From Acidimicrobiales bacterium (lineage in GTDB: Bacteria > Actinomycetota > Acidimicrobiia > Acidimicrobiales > Iamiaceae), in contig DASQKY010000040.1 in assembly GCA_035630295.1 (NCBI GenBank), forward strand, positions 1-36,135: a stretch of 36,135 nt of DNA. Reading direction: 5' to 3'. Every line of letters starts with the position of its first letter. Within the stretch, counting starts at the first letter, position 1. The notes beneath the pieces are model-generated. The model searched no databases. It was not told the origin of the DNA and saw only the letters and a list, made by a program, of their open reading frames with translations. Positions 16,701-25,216 of the stretch are shown one piece after another. The position numbers and the translations under genes were made by a program.

Positions 16701-17516
16701 TCACCCCCAGCCCAGGGCGGCCAGGAACGGCGTGGGCGTGAAGGCCCCGTCGTAGAGGTCGACGATGCGGCGGCTGCCCAGCACGGTGGCCACGCACCCG
16801 ACCGCCAGCCACGGGCCGAACGGGAACTCGGCGCTGCGGCCGCCCCGGGCCACGTACAGCACCCCCCCGGCCACCACCCCGAGCAGGCAGGCGCCGATGA
16901 GGGCGAACATGACCAGCACCGGGTGGATCCACCCCAGGTACAGCCCCATCAGCAGGGCCAGCTTCACGTCCCCCAGCCCCATGCCCCGGGGGAACAGCAT
17001 CCCGGGCACGAACAGGACCAGGAAGTAGCCGACGGCGCCGGCCGCGGCGTAGGCCACCCGGCCGGCGTCACCCTCGACCAACGACACCCCGGCCACCAGC
17101 ACCACCGAGGCGCCGAGCACCGGGAAGGTGATCCGGTCCAGCAGCCGGTACAGCTCCAGGTCGATCACGGCCTGGGCCAGGAGGGCCGAGAACAGCAGGA
17201 GGAACGGCACCAGCGCCCAGGTCAGGCCGAAGCGGAGCCCGGCGGCCACCCACAGCCCGGCGCCGGCCAGCTCGACCAGCGGGTAGGCCAGGGCCACGGG
17301 CTCGCCGCAGGCCCGGCACCGGGCCCGCAGGCGGACGAAGGACAGCAGGGGCACGGCGTCGAGGCCGCCGATGGCCGCCTCGCAGTCGGGGCACCGCCAC
17401 GGCGGGGCCAGCGACCCGCCGTCGGGCAGGCGGACGATGACCACGTTCAGGAACCAGCCCACGACCAGCCCGGCCAGCCCCAGCGCCACCAGCGCCCCGG
17501 GCGCGACGTCGGCCAT
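16701..17516 (-). CDS. prepilin peptidase, A24 aspartic family
   Basis: This membrane enzyme cleaves and often N-methylates type IV pilin-like precursors. Its 271 residues include the zinc-type cysteine quartet Cys42, Cys45, Cys67 and Cys70 (CPDC...CRAC). The catalytic Asp119 is in AVIDLELYRLLDRIT and Asp183 in GLGDVKLAL. About eight hydrophobic segments surround these. The N-terminal methylase domain is therefore present. The ATG at 17516 follows a TAGGGT box by 8 nt. No pilin, pilus ATPase or Tad gene is in the window, so its substrates lie elsewhere. It precedes aroC by about 60 bp on the same strand. Confidence 0.92.
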   Translation of the reverse strand: MADVAPGALVALGLAGLVVGWFLNVVIVRLPDGGSLAPPWRCPDCEAAIGGLDAVPLLSFVRLRARCRACGEPVALAYPLVELAGAGLWVAAGLRFGLTWALVPFLLLFSALLAQAVIDLELYRLLDRITFPVLGASVVLVAGVSLVEGDAGRVAYAAAGAVGYFLVLFVPGMLFPRGMGLGDVKLALLMGLYLGWIHPVLVMFALIGACLLGVVAGGVLYVARGGRSAEFPFGPWLAVGCVATVLGSRRIVDLYDGAFTPTPFLAALGWG

Positions 17517-17524
17517 GGGCCGGG

Positions 17525-17530
17525 ACCCTA
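17525..17530 (-). promoter_or_regulatory. -10 box TAGGGT of the prepilin peptidase gene, leaderless
   Basis: TAGGGT is 8 nt before the ATG at 17516, with no ribosome-binding site between them. Confidence 0.55.
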
Positions 17531-17575
17531 CCGGCGGCCGTCCCACCCCCCGGTGGATCCCGCCAGGGGGCGCGG

Positions 17576-18646
17576 TCAGGGGGGCGAGGTGGCCATGACC
17601 TCGGCCTCGACCGCGTCGAGCACCGCTTCGGCCAGCAGGTCGGCGCCGGCCCGGTCCAGGTGGATGCCGTCGCCCTGGCGCAGCGAGACGCCGTCCGCGG
17701 TGGCCTGGTAGCCCTCGCCGTCGGGGCTGAGGATGGCCCGGCTGTCCAGGAACCGGACCCAGGGCCGGTCCTCGGCCTCCTGGGCGTAGATGCGGTCGAG
17801 GGTGGCCATCCGCTGGTCGAAGCCCGTGTCCCGCATGCGGGGCTGGCCCACCCACAGCACCAGCCGGCCGTCGCCCCGGAGCTGGTCCATCACCACCCCG
17901 ACCCGGCGCCGGTACTCGGCCTGCCACTCCGGGCTGGAGGGCTGGTACGGCGCGCCGTCGATGTCCATGCCCTGGGAGTCGTTGGCCCCGAACATGACCA
18001 CCACGGCCTCGGGCCGGGTGGGCAGCACCTCGTCGCGGAAGTAGGCCGGCCAGTCGAAGAAGTCGGGCCGGGTCAGGCCCGAGCTGACCTGGGGGTGGGT
18101 GGCCAGCTCCACCTCGGGCCGGGCGGCCACGGCCTCCTCCACCGACTGGGCCAGCTCGATGGTCATGGAGTCGCCCCCCAGCCACATCCGCAGGGGCGCC
18201 GCCGTCGTCGGCGCCCGCCTCGTGATGGCCGGTCCCTCGGCCGGCTCCGTCGGGGCCACCGCCACCTCGTCGAAGGTGGCCGAGCCGGAGCGGGGCCCGT
18301 CCGAGCAGTCGTGCACCTCCTTGTCGGCCGCGTCGCGGATCTCGGCCCGGACGTCCTTGAGGTGGGTGATGCGGCCCACCGCGCAGAACGGCGCCACCGC
18401 GGTAGCGGCCACGTCGCGCTTCCACCCCACCGGCTGGCGGGTGGCCAGCTCGAAGAGGCCATCGGCGTTGAGCACGGCGGCCAGCAGCAGGGCCACGGAC
18501 CCGATCACCAGCACCCGCCCGGCGGGGATGGGCCGGGAGCCGGCCAGGTCGTGGTAGCGCAGCGAGCGGGGCTCGGACCGGTCCCGGGCCGCGTCCGGCG
18601 GGTCGACCTCCAGGTGGGGCTCGTCCCCGGGCCGGTGGCCGGTCAC
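17576..18646 (-). CDS. membrane-anchored SGNH-fold esterase/acyltransferase (DUF459-like)
   Basis: The GTG at 18646 overlaps the stop of the GH5 gene (GTGA), giving 356 residues. A cytoplasmic N-terminus is followed by one membrane helix at about 43-61 (RVLVIGSVALLLAAVLN). A linker containing two cysteines leads into the SGNH domain from about residue 152. The catalytic Ser160 is in GGDSMT, the Asn block is FGANDSQ, and the Asp/His pair is in DGIHLDRAG. Such proteins often partner MBOAT O-acyltransferases, as in alginate or peptidoglycan O-acetylation systems, and move or remove acetyl groups outside the membrane. The MBOAT and GH5 genes upstream support that role. The acceptor is unknown. 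Confidence 0.85.
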   Translation of the reverse strand: MTGHRPGDEPHLEVDPPDAARDRSEPRSLRYHDLAGSRPIPAGRVLVIGSVALLLAAVLNADGLFELATRQPVGWKRDVAATAVAPFCAVGRITHLKDVRAEIRDAADKEVHDCSDGPRSGSATFDEVAVAPTEPAEGPAITRRAPTTAAPLRMWLGGDSMTIELAQSVEEAVAARPEVELATHPQVSSGLTRPDFFDWPAYFRDEVLPTRPEAVVVMFGANDSQGMDIDGAPYQPSSPEWQAEYRRRVGVVMDQLRGDGRLVLWVGQPRMRDTGFDQRMATLDRIYAQEAEDRPWVRFLDSRAILSPDGEGYQATADGVSLRQGDGIHLDRAGADLLAEAVLDAVEAEVMATSPP

Positions 18647-20232
18647 GACACCCGGACCTCCCACGGCGAGTCGGTGACCTCCGCCGTCAGCAACCACCCG
18701 CCCGGCACCCGGGTGGCCTCGGGCTCGGCGGTGCCGTCCGCCTCGACCCGGGGGGCCTCCTGGCCCGGCACCCACAGCACCAGCGGACCCCAGTCGCCCA
18801 GGTCGTCGGCCAGGGCGCCGGCCACCCGCAGCGTGCCCGCCCGGGGATCGGACACCAGCTCGGTCAGGCGCCCCGGGGCGGCCCGCGGGTAGGCCCGGCC
18901 CGCCACCCGCAGGAGCTCCCGGTTGGGGCCGGCGTCGATGTCGTCGGGGCAGGCCACGTCGTTGAGCTGGACCTGGGTGGCGGTGGGGCGGGTGCCGGGG
19001 ACGCCGATGGCGTGGGGGTCGCCGCACCGCTGGCGCCACTGCCACTGGGCCCCGCCGGCCAGCGCCCCGTCCTGGGCCGCTGCGAATCGGTGCAGCACGT
19101 CCAGCTTCTCCTCGGTGGTCTCGAACACGCCGTGCTCCCCGATCCACAGCGCCCAGCCCCGCTCGGTGGCCGTGCCCACGGCCACGTCCATGGTCTGCTC
19201 CACGGTCAGGAGGGCGGGCCCGATCGACTCGGCGTAGTTGTGGGGGGCGAAGGCGATCTGGTCGTCGGTGGTGAAGCCAGGAGCGGGCACCGTCCCCGGG
19301 ACGGGGAACAGCACGATGGGCTCCAGGAACACGATGTGGGGGAAGCCCCCGGCCTCCGCCTCGCCGGCCCGGATCGCCGTGACCAGGGCGCTCGTCAGCT
19401 CGGTGTAGCGCTGCTCGGCGACCGCGGCGTCGAAGACCATGGTGGGCTCGTTGAACAGGTCGAACCCGGCCACCGCGGGCTCGGTGGCGAAGGCCGCCGC
19501 CAACCGCCGCCAGGTGGCCACGAAGGCGTCGCGGATGCCGTCGCGGTTCTCGTAGAAGGCGGTGAAGGCGGCCCGCACCGCGGGGGCGCCCTCGCGGCTG
19601 CCGATGGGCCGGCAGGTGTCGGCCCCGTCGGTCAGGGTGGCCCACTGCGGGGCCCCGTCCCAGCCGATGGCCGGCTCGGTACCCGGCCCGCAGGCCACGT
19701 CGGGGGGCGAGGCGATGAAGCGGCCCCAGGCGTCCTGGTGCATGTCGATGACGGTGTGGATGCGCCGGGCCGCGGCGGCCGCCACCGCGTCGCGGATGCG
19801 CTGGAGGTAGGCCTGGTCGAGCTGGCCCCGCACCGGCTCCAGGGCCGACCACGACACCAGCAGGCGGACCACCGAGAACCCGTGGGCCGCCATCTGGTCC
19901 CAGTCGGCGTCGGTGGCCGGCAGCACCGGGGGCAGCGTGGGGTCGGCCTGGTGGTAGTCGCCCAGCACGTTCAGGTTGGCCCCCCGCAGCAGCACCTCCC
20001 GGCCCTGCCCGTCGGCGATGTGGGCCCGGCCGCCGGCCCGGGCCACGTGCAGGCGCTCCAACGCGGGCAGGGCCTCGGCCACCGGGCCGGGTCCCTCGGT
20101 GGTGCTCGGGCCCTCGTCGCGGCCCGGCTCCCGCTCGGCGGCGTCCCCGTCGCCCCCCGAGCAGGACGTGACGGCCAGCGCGGCCCCCAGGATCAGGGCC
20201 AGGGCCCGCTGTCGCGTCCGGTGTCGCCCCAC
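18643..20232 (-). CDS. GH5 glycoside hydrolase lipoprotein, endoglycoceramidase-like
   Basis: The start is the GTG at 20232, 7 nt after a TAGGTT box; a TTG at 20241 is possible but has no support. The lipobox VTSC puts the lipidated Cys at 24 of 529 residues, so the enzyme sits on the outer face of the membrane. The GH5 barrel shows GANLNVLGDY, VRLLVSWSALEP, the endoglycoceramidase-type DMHQDAWG, the acid/base Glu262 in FDLFNEP and the nucleophile Glu366 in IGEHGVF. A C-terminal beta domain of about 90 residues follows. Family members cut the glycan from glycolipids; here the substrate is inferred only from resemblance. It lies between MBOAT and SGNH genes. Confidence 0.88.
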   Translation of the reverse strand: MGRHRTRQRALALILGAALAVTSCSGGDGDAAEREPGRDEGPSTTEGPGPVAEALPALERLHVARAGGRAHIADGQGREVLLRGANLNVLGDYHQADPTLPPVLPATDADWDQMAAHGFSVVRLLVSWSALEPVRGQLDQAYLQRIRDAVAAAAARRIHTVIDMHQDAWGRFIASPPDVACGPGTEPAIGWDGAPQWATLTDGADTCRPIGSREGAPAVRAAFTAFYENRDGIRDAFVATWRRLAAAFATEPAVAGFDLFNEPTMVFDAAVAEQRYTELTSALVTAIRAGEAEAGGFPHIVFLEPIVLFPVPGTVPAPGFTTDDQIAFAPHNYAESIGPALLTVEQTMDVAVGTATERGWALWIGEHGVFETTEEKLDVLHRFAAAQDGALAGGAQWQWRQRCGDPHAIGVPGTRPTATQVQLNDVACPDDIDAGPNRELLRVAGRAYPRAAPGRLTELVSDPRAGTLRVAGALADDLGDWGPLVLWVPGQEAPRVEADGTAEPEATRVPGGWLLTAEVTDSPWEVRVS

Positions 20233-20239
20233 GGTCGCC

Positions 20240-20245
20240 AACCTA
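20240..20245 (-). promoter_or_regulatory. -10 box TAGGTT of the GH5 lipoprotein gene
   Basis: The first three bases (20245-20243) are the TAG stop codon of the MBOAT gene. Seven nt separate the box from the GTG at 20232. Confidence 0.5.
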
Positions 20246-21658
20246 GAACTGGAAGTAGATGAACGGCGGGACGCCCTCGGGACCGAGGGCGTCGACGAAC
20301 AGGAGGCCCACGGCCAGGGCCACGGCCTGGACGGCGGGGGCCGAGCGGGAGAACACGGCCTGGGCCCGGTCCACCCACCCGGTGGGCACGAACTGGGAGC
20401 CGATGGACACGGCGATCACCAGCAGCACCATGGGGGTGACGGCCTCGCCCAGGCCGGGGGCGGCCACCAGGCGCCACAGGATGGTGCCGGCCACCCCCAG
20501 CGACTCGGCCCGGAAGAAGATCCAGGCCAGGCACACCACGTGGAAGGTGGCCAGCCACCGGAGCACCGGCGACCACGGCCCCGGCACCTTCCCGGCCGCG
20601 GCCCAGCCGTCGAGGACGCGGCGCTCCACGGCCAGGGCCAGGCCGTGGATGGCCCCCCAGATCAGGAACGTCCACGCCGCGCCGTGCCAGAACCCGCCGA
20701 TGAGCATGGTCAGGAACAGGGTGGCGAAGGCCCACTGCCGGCTCCCCTGGTTCCCGCCCAGGGGGATGTAGAGGTAGTCCCGCAACCAGAACGACAGCGT
20801 CATGTGCCAGCGCCGCCAGAAGCTCTGCATCGACGTGGCCGTGTAGGGGGCGTCGAAGTTCTGGGGGAAGCGCAGCCCCAGCAGCAGGGCGCAGCCGATG
20901 GCGATGTCGGTGTAGCCGCTGAAGTCGGCGTAGATCTGGATGGCGTAGGCGTAGACGGCGACCAGGATCTCCAGCGACCGGTGGGCCTCGGGCACGGCGA
21001 AGACGTCGTCCACGATGGCCGCGGACAGGAAGCTGGAGATCACCACCTTCTTGAACAGGCCGGCCATGATCAGCCGGAAGGCCAGGGCGGCGTTGACCCG
21101 GCGGGGATCGGCGTGCTCGGTCAGCTGGGGCAGCAGCTCCCGGGCCCGGACGATGGGGCCGGCCACCAGGTGGGGGAAGAACGACAGGTAGACGGCGAAG
21201 TCGAGCAGGGGCGAGGGCTCGGCGTGGCCCCGGTAGATGTCGATGACGTAGCTGAGGGCCTGGAAGGTGAAGAACGAGATGGCCACCGGCAGGACGATCC
21301 CCAGCGGCACCCACCCGGTGTCGATGCCCACCAGCTCCAGCGCCCCGCCCACCGACTCGACGAAGAAGTCGGTGTACTTGTAGTAGCCGAGGGCGGCCAG
21401 GTTGGCCACCACCGCCCCGGCCAGCAGGGCGCGACGGCGGCCGGGGTGGGCCTGGCGGGCGATGGCCACGCCGAAGGCCTGGTTGACCAGGATCGAGGCA
21501 GCCAGCAGCAGGCAGTAGACGGGTTCGAAGGCGGCGTAGAAGACGAAGCTGGCGCCGAGCAGGAACAGCCGCCAGGCCAGCGGGTGGGGCCGCAGCAGCC
21601 AGTTGAGGACGAAGACCACCGAGAAGAAGACGGCGAACTCGAAGGTGGGGAACAGCAC
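20243..21658 (-). CDS. MBOAT-family membrane O-acyltransferase (AlgI-like)
   Basis: This polytopic protein moves acyl groups, usually acetyl, across or onto an extracellular glycan. The GTG at 21658 gives the family-typical start VLFPTFEFAVFF and has GGAG upstream; a GTG at 21706 would add 16 residues. With 471 residues and about 10-12 membrane segments it matches AlgI. Motifs seen are YADFSGYTDIAIG, SFWRRWHMTLSFWLRDYLYI and the catalytic-His segment GGFWHGAAWTF, with the classic C-terminus PPFIYFQF. It is followed by GH5 and SGNH genes in the same orientation. No glycan synthase is in the window. Confidence 0.93.
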   Translation of the reverse strand: MLFPTFEFAVFFSVVFVLNWLLRPHPLAWRLFLLGASFVFYAAFEPVYCLLLAASILVNQAFGVAIARQAHPGRRRALLAGAVVANLAALGYYKYTDFFVESVGGALELVGIDTGWVPLGIVLPVAISFFTFQALSYVIDIYRGHAEPSPLLDFAVYLSFFPHLVAGPIVRARELLPQLTEHADPRRVNAALAFRLIMAGLFKKVVISSFLSAAIVDDVFAVPEAHRSLEILVAVYAYAIQIYADFSGYTDIAIGCALLLGLRFPQNFDAPYTATSMQSFWRRWHMTLSFWLRDYLYIPLGGNQGSRQWAFATLFLTMLIGGFWHGAAWTFLIWGAIHGLALAVERRVLDGWAAAGKVPGPWSPVLRWLATFHVVCLAWIFFRAESLGVAGTILWRLVAAPGLGEAVTPMVLLVIAVSIGSQFVPTGWVDRAQAVFSRSAPAVQAVALAVGLLFVDALGPEGVPPFIYFQF

Positions 21659-21843
21659 GCCGTGCTCCACGGACGGGACGGCGACCGCCGCCGGTTGGGC
21701 GCGCACCCCACCGGCGCCGGCCGCGAGGGGGACCTGGCCCGCTCAGTCTGCACGCACCACGGGCGTGGATCGGGGACCGCCCCCGACGGCGGCCCGCCAC
21801 CGCCCCCGGGGGCGCATCGGCACGGTCGGGCGGCGCCAGGCGT

Positions 21844-21849
21844 TAGCGT
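21844..21849 (+). promoter_or_regulatory. -10 box TAGCGT before the small PH-like protein gene
   Basis: TAGCGT would start RNA near 21856. The short leader carries GAGGAGA before the GTG at 21883. Confidence 0.5.
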
Positions 21850-21882
21850 CCGCCCGTCCCACCGCCCACCCGAGGAGAGCCC

Positions 21883-22254
21883 GTGGCGATCAGAGACAAG
21901 ATCCGTGACAAGGCCCAGCCCCAGCTGCAGCCCGGCGAGCAGGTCCAGGCCGTGTTCCCGGGCCAGACCCAGAGCCAGTGGCTCATCCTGGCCGGCTACA
22001 TCTTCTTCTTCATCCTCAACAGCTACCGCTGCGTGGTGGTCACCGACCGCCGCATCGTGGTCTTCGACTCGGGCAAGTTCGCCCAGGCCAACCCGAGCAA
22101 GATCCTCTACGAGGCGCCCCGCACCACCCGCCTGGGCCCACCCGGCGGCCTGTGGCACAAGGTCAGCTTCCCGAGCGAGGACCTCCGGGTCCACAAGCGC
22201 TTCCACAAGGACATCGAGCAGGCCGACGCCCAAGCCGGCGCCGCCGCCGCCTGA
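21883..22254 (+). CDS. small membrane-associated protein with PH-like domain, function unknown
   Basis: The 123-residue protein starts at a GTG preceded by GAGGAGA. After a charged start (MAIRDKIRDKAQPQLQPGEQ) there is one hydrophobic segment, LILAGYIFFFILN (about 34-47). Then comes a strand pattern CVVVTDRRIVVFDSGKF that recalls bacterial PH-like domains (YdbT/bPH type), in which a basic TDRRI strand follows the membrane part. A basic, aromatic tail (VSFPSEDLRVHKRFHKDI) ends it. I do not know its function. It is a single gene between a divergent MBOAT gene and a convergent acyl-CoA ligase gene. Confidence 0.75.
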   Translation: MAIRDKIRDKAQPQLQPGEQVQAVFPGQTQSQWLILAGYIFFFILNSYRCVVVTDRRIVVFDSGKFAQANPSKILYEAPRTTRLGPPGGLWHKVSFPSEDLRVHKRFHKDIEQADAQAGAAAA

Positions 22255-22274
22255 CCCCCCCCGCTCCGAGACCC

Positions 22275-22307
22275 GGTCGAGGCCCCGCCACCGGCGGGGC
22301 CTCGACC
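22275..22307. terminator. strong hairpin between convergent genes
   Basis: A perfect 15-bp stem (22275-22289 with 22293-22307) with a 3-nt loop separates the genes ending at 22254 and 22310. It lacks a U-run on either strand, like many terminators of high-GC actinobacteria, and could serve both directions. Confidence 0.75.
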
Positions 22308-22309
22308 TG

Positions 22310-23950
22310 TCAGCCCTCGGACGCGGTGGGCAGGCTGTAGTCGGCGAAGCGGGCGCGGAGGTCCTTCTTGGAGAACTTGCCGACAGAGGTCTTGGGGATC
22401 TCGTCCACGAAGACCACGTCGTCGGGCAGCCACCACTTGGCCACCCGGCCGTCCAGGAACTCCAGCACCTCGCCCTTGGTCAGCTCCTCGCCCTCGGCCA
22501 CCACCACGCAGGCCAGGGGGCGCTCCTGCCACTTGGGGTGGCGCACGCCGATCACCGCCGCCTCGGCCACCCGGGGGTGGCCCATGATCTCGTTCTCCAG
22601 CTCCACGGTGGAGATCCACTCCCCGCCCGACTTCACCACGTCCTTGGTCCGGTCCACGATGCGCATGTAGCCGTGGTCGTCCACGGTGGCCACGTCGCCG
22701 GTCTTCAGCCACCCGTCGGGGGTGAAGCTCTCGGGTGACCGGTCGTCGTGGTAGTACTCCCGGGCGATCCACGGGCCCCGGGCCTGGATCTCGCCCTGGG
22801 CCTGCCCGTCGGCGGCCACCGGCTCCAGGGTGTCGGGGTCGACGATGCGGAGGTCGACGCCGCACAACGGCACTCCGATGGTGGCCCGCAGGTCGGCCAG
22901 CTCGTCCTCGGTGCGCCCCTCGGCCAGGGTGGCCTTGATGTGGCCGGCCGAGGCCACCGGGCTGGTCTCGGTCATGCCCCAGGCCTGGTAGATGGGCAGG
23001 CCGACCTGCTCCCGGTAGGCCTCGGACAGGGCCCGGGGCACGGCCGAGCCGCCGCAGGGGATGGCCCGCAGGGCCGAGAGGTCGCGGCCCTTCAGCTCGG
23101 GCAGCACCCCCATCCAGATGGTGGGCACGCCGGCGGCCACCGTGACCCGCTCGCTCTCGATCAGCTCCGCCAGGGGCTCGGCCGCCATGTTGGGCCCGGG
23201 CATGACCAGGTTGGCCCCCACCGCCACCGCGGCGTGGGCCAGGCCCCAGGCGTTGGCGTGGAACATGGGCACCACCGGCAGGATGGTGTCGGCCTCCGAG
23301 GCCCCCAGGGCGTCGACGGCCATGGTGCCCAGGGTGTGCAGGTAGGTGGAGCGGTGGCTGTAGACCACGCCCTTCGGGTTGCCCGTGGTGCCGGACGTGT
23401 AGCACATGCTGGCGGCCTGGTTCTCGTCCTCCACGTGCCACTCGGCGGGGTCGGCCCCGGCCAGCAGGTCCTCGTAGCGGTGGACCTCCTTGCCGGCCGG
23501 GGCGTCGGGCACCTCGCCGGCGCCGTCGTCCATGACCACCACGTGGCGCACCGTCTCGAACGTGTCCAGCAGGGGCCACAGCAGGGCGGCCAGGGTCCGG
23601 TCCACGAAGACGACCTCGTCCTCGGCGTGGTTGGCGATGTAGGTCAGCTGCTCGGGGAACAGGCGGATGTTGAGGGTGTGGAGGACCCGGCCGCTGCACG
23701 GGGCGGCGAAGTACAGCTCCAGGTGATCGGCGGTGTTCCAGCCGAAGGTGGCCACCCGCCCCTCGGCGCCGATGCCCAGGGCGGCCAGGGCCCCGCCGGC
23801 CCGGCGGGTGCGCGCCGCCCACTCGCCGTAGGTCCGGGTCTGCTTGCCGGTGGCCGTGGCCGTGACCACCCGCTTGTCGCGGAACAGGCGCTCGGCCCGG
23901 TCGAAGAAGTGCACCAGGGTCAGCGGGTGGTCCTGCATCAAGCCCTGCAT
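22310..23950 (-). CDS. AMP-forming fatty-acyl-CoA synthetase
   Basis: The enzyme activates a fatty acid through an acyl-adenylate and forms the CoA thioester. The 546 residues contain the ATP-binding motif YTSGTTGNPKG (184-194), the A5 region YQAWGMTETSP, the YMRIVDRTKDVVKSGGEW hinge and the catalytic Lys525 in KTSVGKFSKK. The PGPNMAAEPLAELIESERVT region and overall pattern fit the medium/long-chain AlkK or FadD-like group. The ATG at 23950 has GGAGGA at 23961-23956. It is divergent from a second AMP-forming ligase 62 bp away. Confidence 0.92.
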   Translation of the reverse strand: MQGLMQDHPLTLVHFFDRAERLFRDKRVVTATATGKQTRTYGEWAARTRRAGGALAALGIGAEGRVATFGWNTADHLELYFAAPCSGRVLHTLNIRLFPEQLTYIANHAEDEVVFVDRTLAALLWPLLDTFETVRHVVVMDDGAGEVPDAPAGKEVHRYEDLLAGADPAEWHVEDENQAASMCYTSGTTGNPKGVVYSHRSTYLHTLGTMAVDALGASEADTILPVVPMFHANAWGLAHAAVAVGANLVMPGPNMAAEPLAELIESERVTVAAGVPTIWMGVLPELKGRDLSALRAIPCGGSAVPRALSEAYREQVGLPIYQAWGMTETSPVASAGHIKATLAEGRTEDELADLRATIGVPLCGVDLRIVDPDTLEPVAADGQAQGEIQARGPWIAREYYHDDRSPESFTPDGWLKTGDVATVDDHGYMRIVDRTKDVVKSGGEWISTVELENEIMGHPRVAEAAVIGVRHPKWQERPLACVVVAEGEELTKGEVLEFLDGRVAKWWLPDDVVFVDEIPKTSVGKFSKKDLRARFADYSLPTASEG

Positions 23951-23984
23951 CGGGGTCCTCCGGGCGGCGGCGGGCGGGGCCCAG

Positions 23985-23990
23985 ACCGTA
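23985..23990 (-). promoter_or_regulatory. -10 box TACGGT of the acyl-CoA synthetase gene
   Basis: This gives a leader of about 28 nt containing GGAGGA. It lies 8 bp from the opposite-facing box of the MenE-like gene. Confidence 0.5.
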
Positions 23991-23998
23991 CCGGGACG

Positions 23999-24004
23999 TA
24001 GCCT
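23999..24004 (+). promoter_or_regulatory. -10 box TAGCCT of the MenE-like gene, leaderless
   Basis: TAGCCT is followed by 8 nt and the GTG at 24013, with no ribosome-binding site. Confidence 0.5.
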
Positions 24005-24012
24005 CCGGTGCC

Positions 24013-25173
24013 GTGGGTCGCCTGGTCGCCGTGGTCGCCGAGGGGAGCCCCGGCTTCGTCACCGCCCTGCGGCGGGTGTGGGAGGACGGCGACGCCGTGC
24101 TGCCCCTCGATCCCCGGCTGCCCGGCCCGGCCCGGGACCGGCTGCTGGCCGCCCTCCGCCCGGCGGCGCTCCTCGACCCCGACCCCGGCGGCCGGGACGG
24201 CGAGGAGGTGGCGCTCGACGCCGGCGCCCCCCCGGTCGAGGCCGGCGATGCCCTGGTGGTGCCGACCAGCGGGACGACCGGGCAGCCCAAGGGCGTGGTG
24301 CTGACCCACGACGCGGTGGTGGCCCACGCTCGGGCCGTGCACGCCCGCCTGGAGGTCACCGGCGCCGATCGGTGGCTGGCCTGCCTGCCCCTGGCCCACG
24401 TGGGGGGCCTGGGGGTGGTCACCCGGGCCCTGGTCGACGGCGTGGGGCTGGACCTGCTGCCCCGGTTCGAGGAGGCCGCGGTGGCCGCGGCCCGGGACCG
24501 GGGCGCCACCCTCACCTCCCTGGTGCCCACCGCCCTGGACCGGGTGGGGGCCGAGGGCTGGCGCTGGGTGGTGCTGGGGGGCGCGGCCGACACCGCGGCC
24601 GCCCGGCCGGCCAACGTGGTGCGGACCTGGGGCCTGACCGAGACCGGGGGCGGCATCGCCTACGACGGCGCCCCCCTGGCCGGGGTGGAGGTGGCCGCGG
24701 TGGGCGGGGAGCTGTGGGTCCGCTCCCCCACCCTGCTCCGGGGCTACCGCCGGCCCGACGGCACGGTGGAGGACCCCCGCCGGGACCGGCCCGGCGGCGG
24801 GCCCGGGTGGCTGCCCACCGGGGACGCCGGCGAGGTCCGGGACGACGGCACCGTGGTGGTGTGGGGCCGGCAGGGCGACATGATCGTGACCGGCGGCGAG
24901 AACGTGTGGCCCGAGGCCGTGGAGGCCGTCCTGCGCCGCGTCCCCGGGGTGGCCGAGGTGGCCGTGGCCGGGCGGCCCGACCCGGGGTGGGGCCAGCGGG
25001 TCGAGGCCTGGGTGGTCCCGTCGGATCCGGCGTCGGCCCCGACCCTGGACGCGCTCCGCGCCGCCGTGGCCGCCGAGCTGGCCCCCTGGGCGGCCCCCCG
25101 GGCCCTCCACCTGGTGGCCGCCCTACCCCGCACCGCCCTGGGCAAGGTCCGCCGCTCGGAGCTCTCGGGCTGA
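24013..25173 (+). CDS. menE: short AMP-forming CoA ligase, o-succinylbenzoate-CoA ligase-like
   Basis: At 386 residues this is a compact member of the acyl-adenylate family. PTSGTTGQPKGVV lies at 84-96, CLPLAHVGGLGVVTR and the A5 segment TWGLTETGGGIAYDG follow, then WGRQGDMIVTGGENVWP and the catalytic Lys378 in RTALGKVRRSEL. The missing N-terminal subdomain, small size and HVGGL motif are those of actinobacterial MenE, which activates o-succinylbenzoate in menaquinone synthesis. No other men gene is near, so another aromatic or short acid is possible. Confidence 0.78.
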   Translation: MGRLVAVVAEGSPGFVTALRRVWEDGDAVLPLDPRLPGPARDRLLAALRPAALLDPDPGGRDGEEVALDAGAPPVEAGDALVVPTSGTTGQPKGVVLTHDAVVAHARAVHARLEVTGADRWLACLPLAHVGGLGVVTRALVDGVGLDLLPRFEEAAVAAARDRGATLTSLVPTALDRVGAEGWRWVVLGGAADTAAARPANVVRTWGLTETGGGIAYDGAPLAGVEVAAVGGELWVRSPTLLRGYRRPDGTVEDPRRDRPGGGPGWLPTGDAGEVRDDGTVVVWGRQGDMIVTGGENVWPEAVEAVLRRVPGVAEVAVAGRPDPGWGQRVEAWVVPSDPASAPTLDALRAAVAAELAPWAAPRALHLVAALPRTALGKVRRSELSG

Positions 25174-25216
25174 CCCCCGCCCTCCACCTCTGGACGGTGT
25201 CCCCCCCCCGGTGGTG

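Noticed and set aside
21659-21882. Promoter for the MBOAT gene
   Set aside because: I found no TAnnnT box at a sensible distance on the - strand, so no site is claimed.
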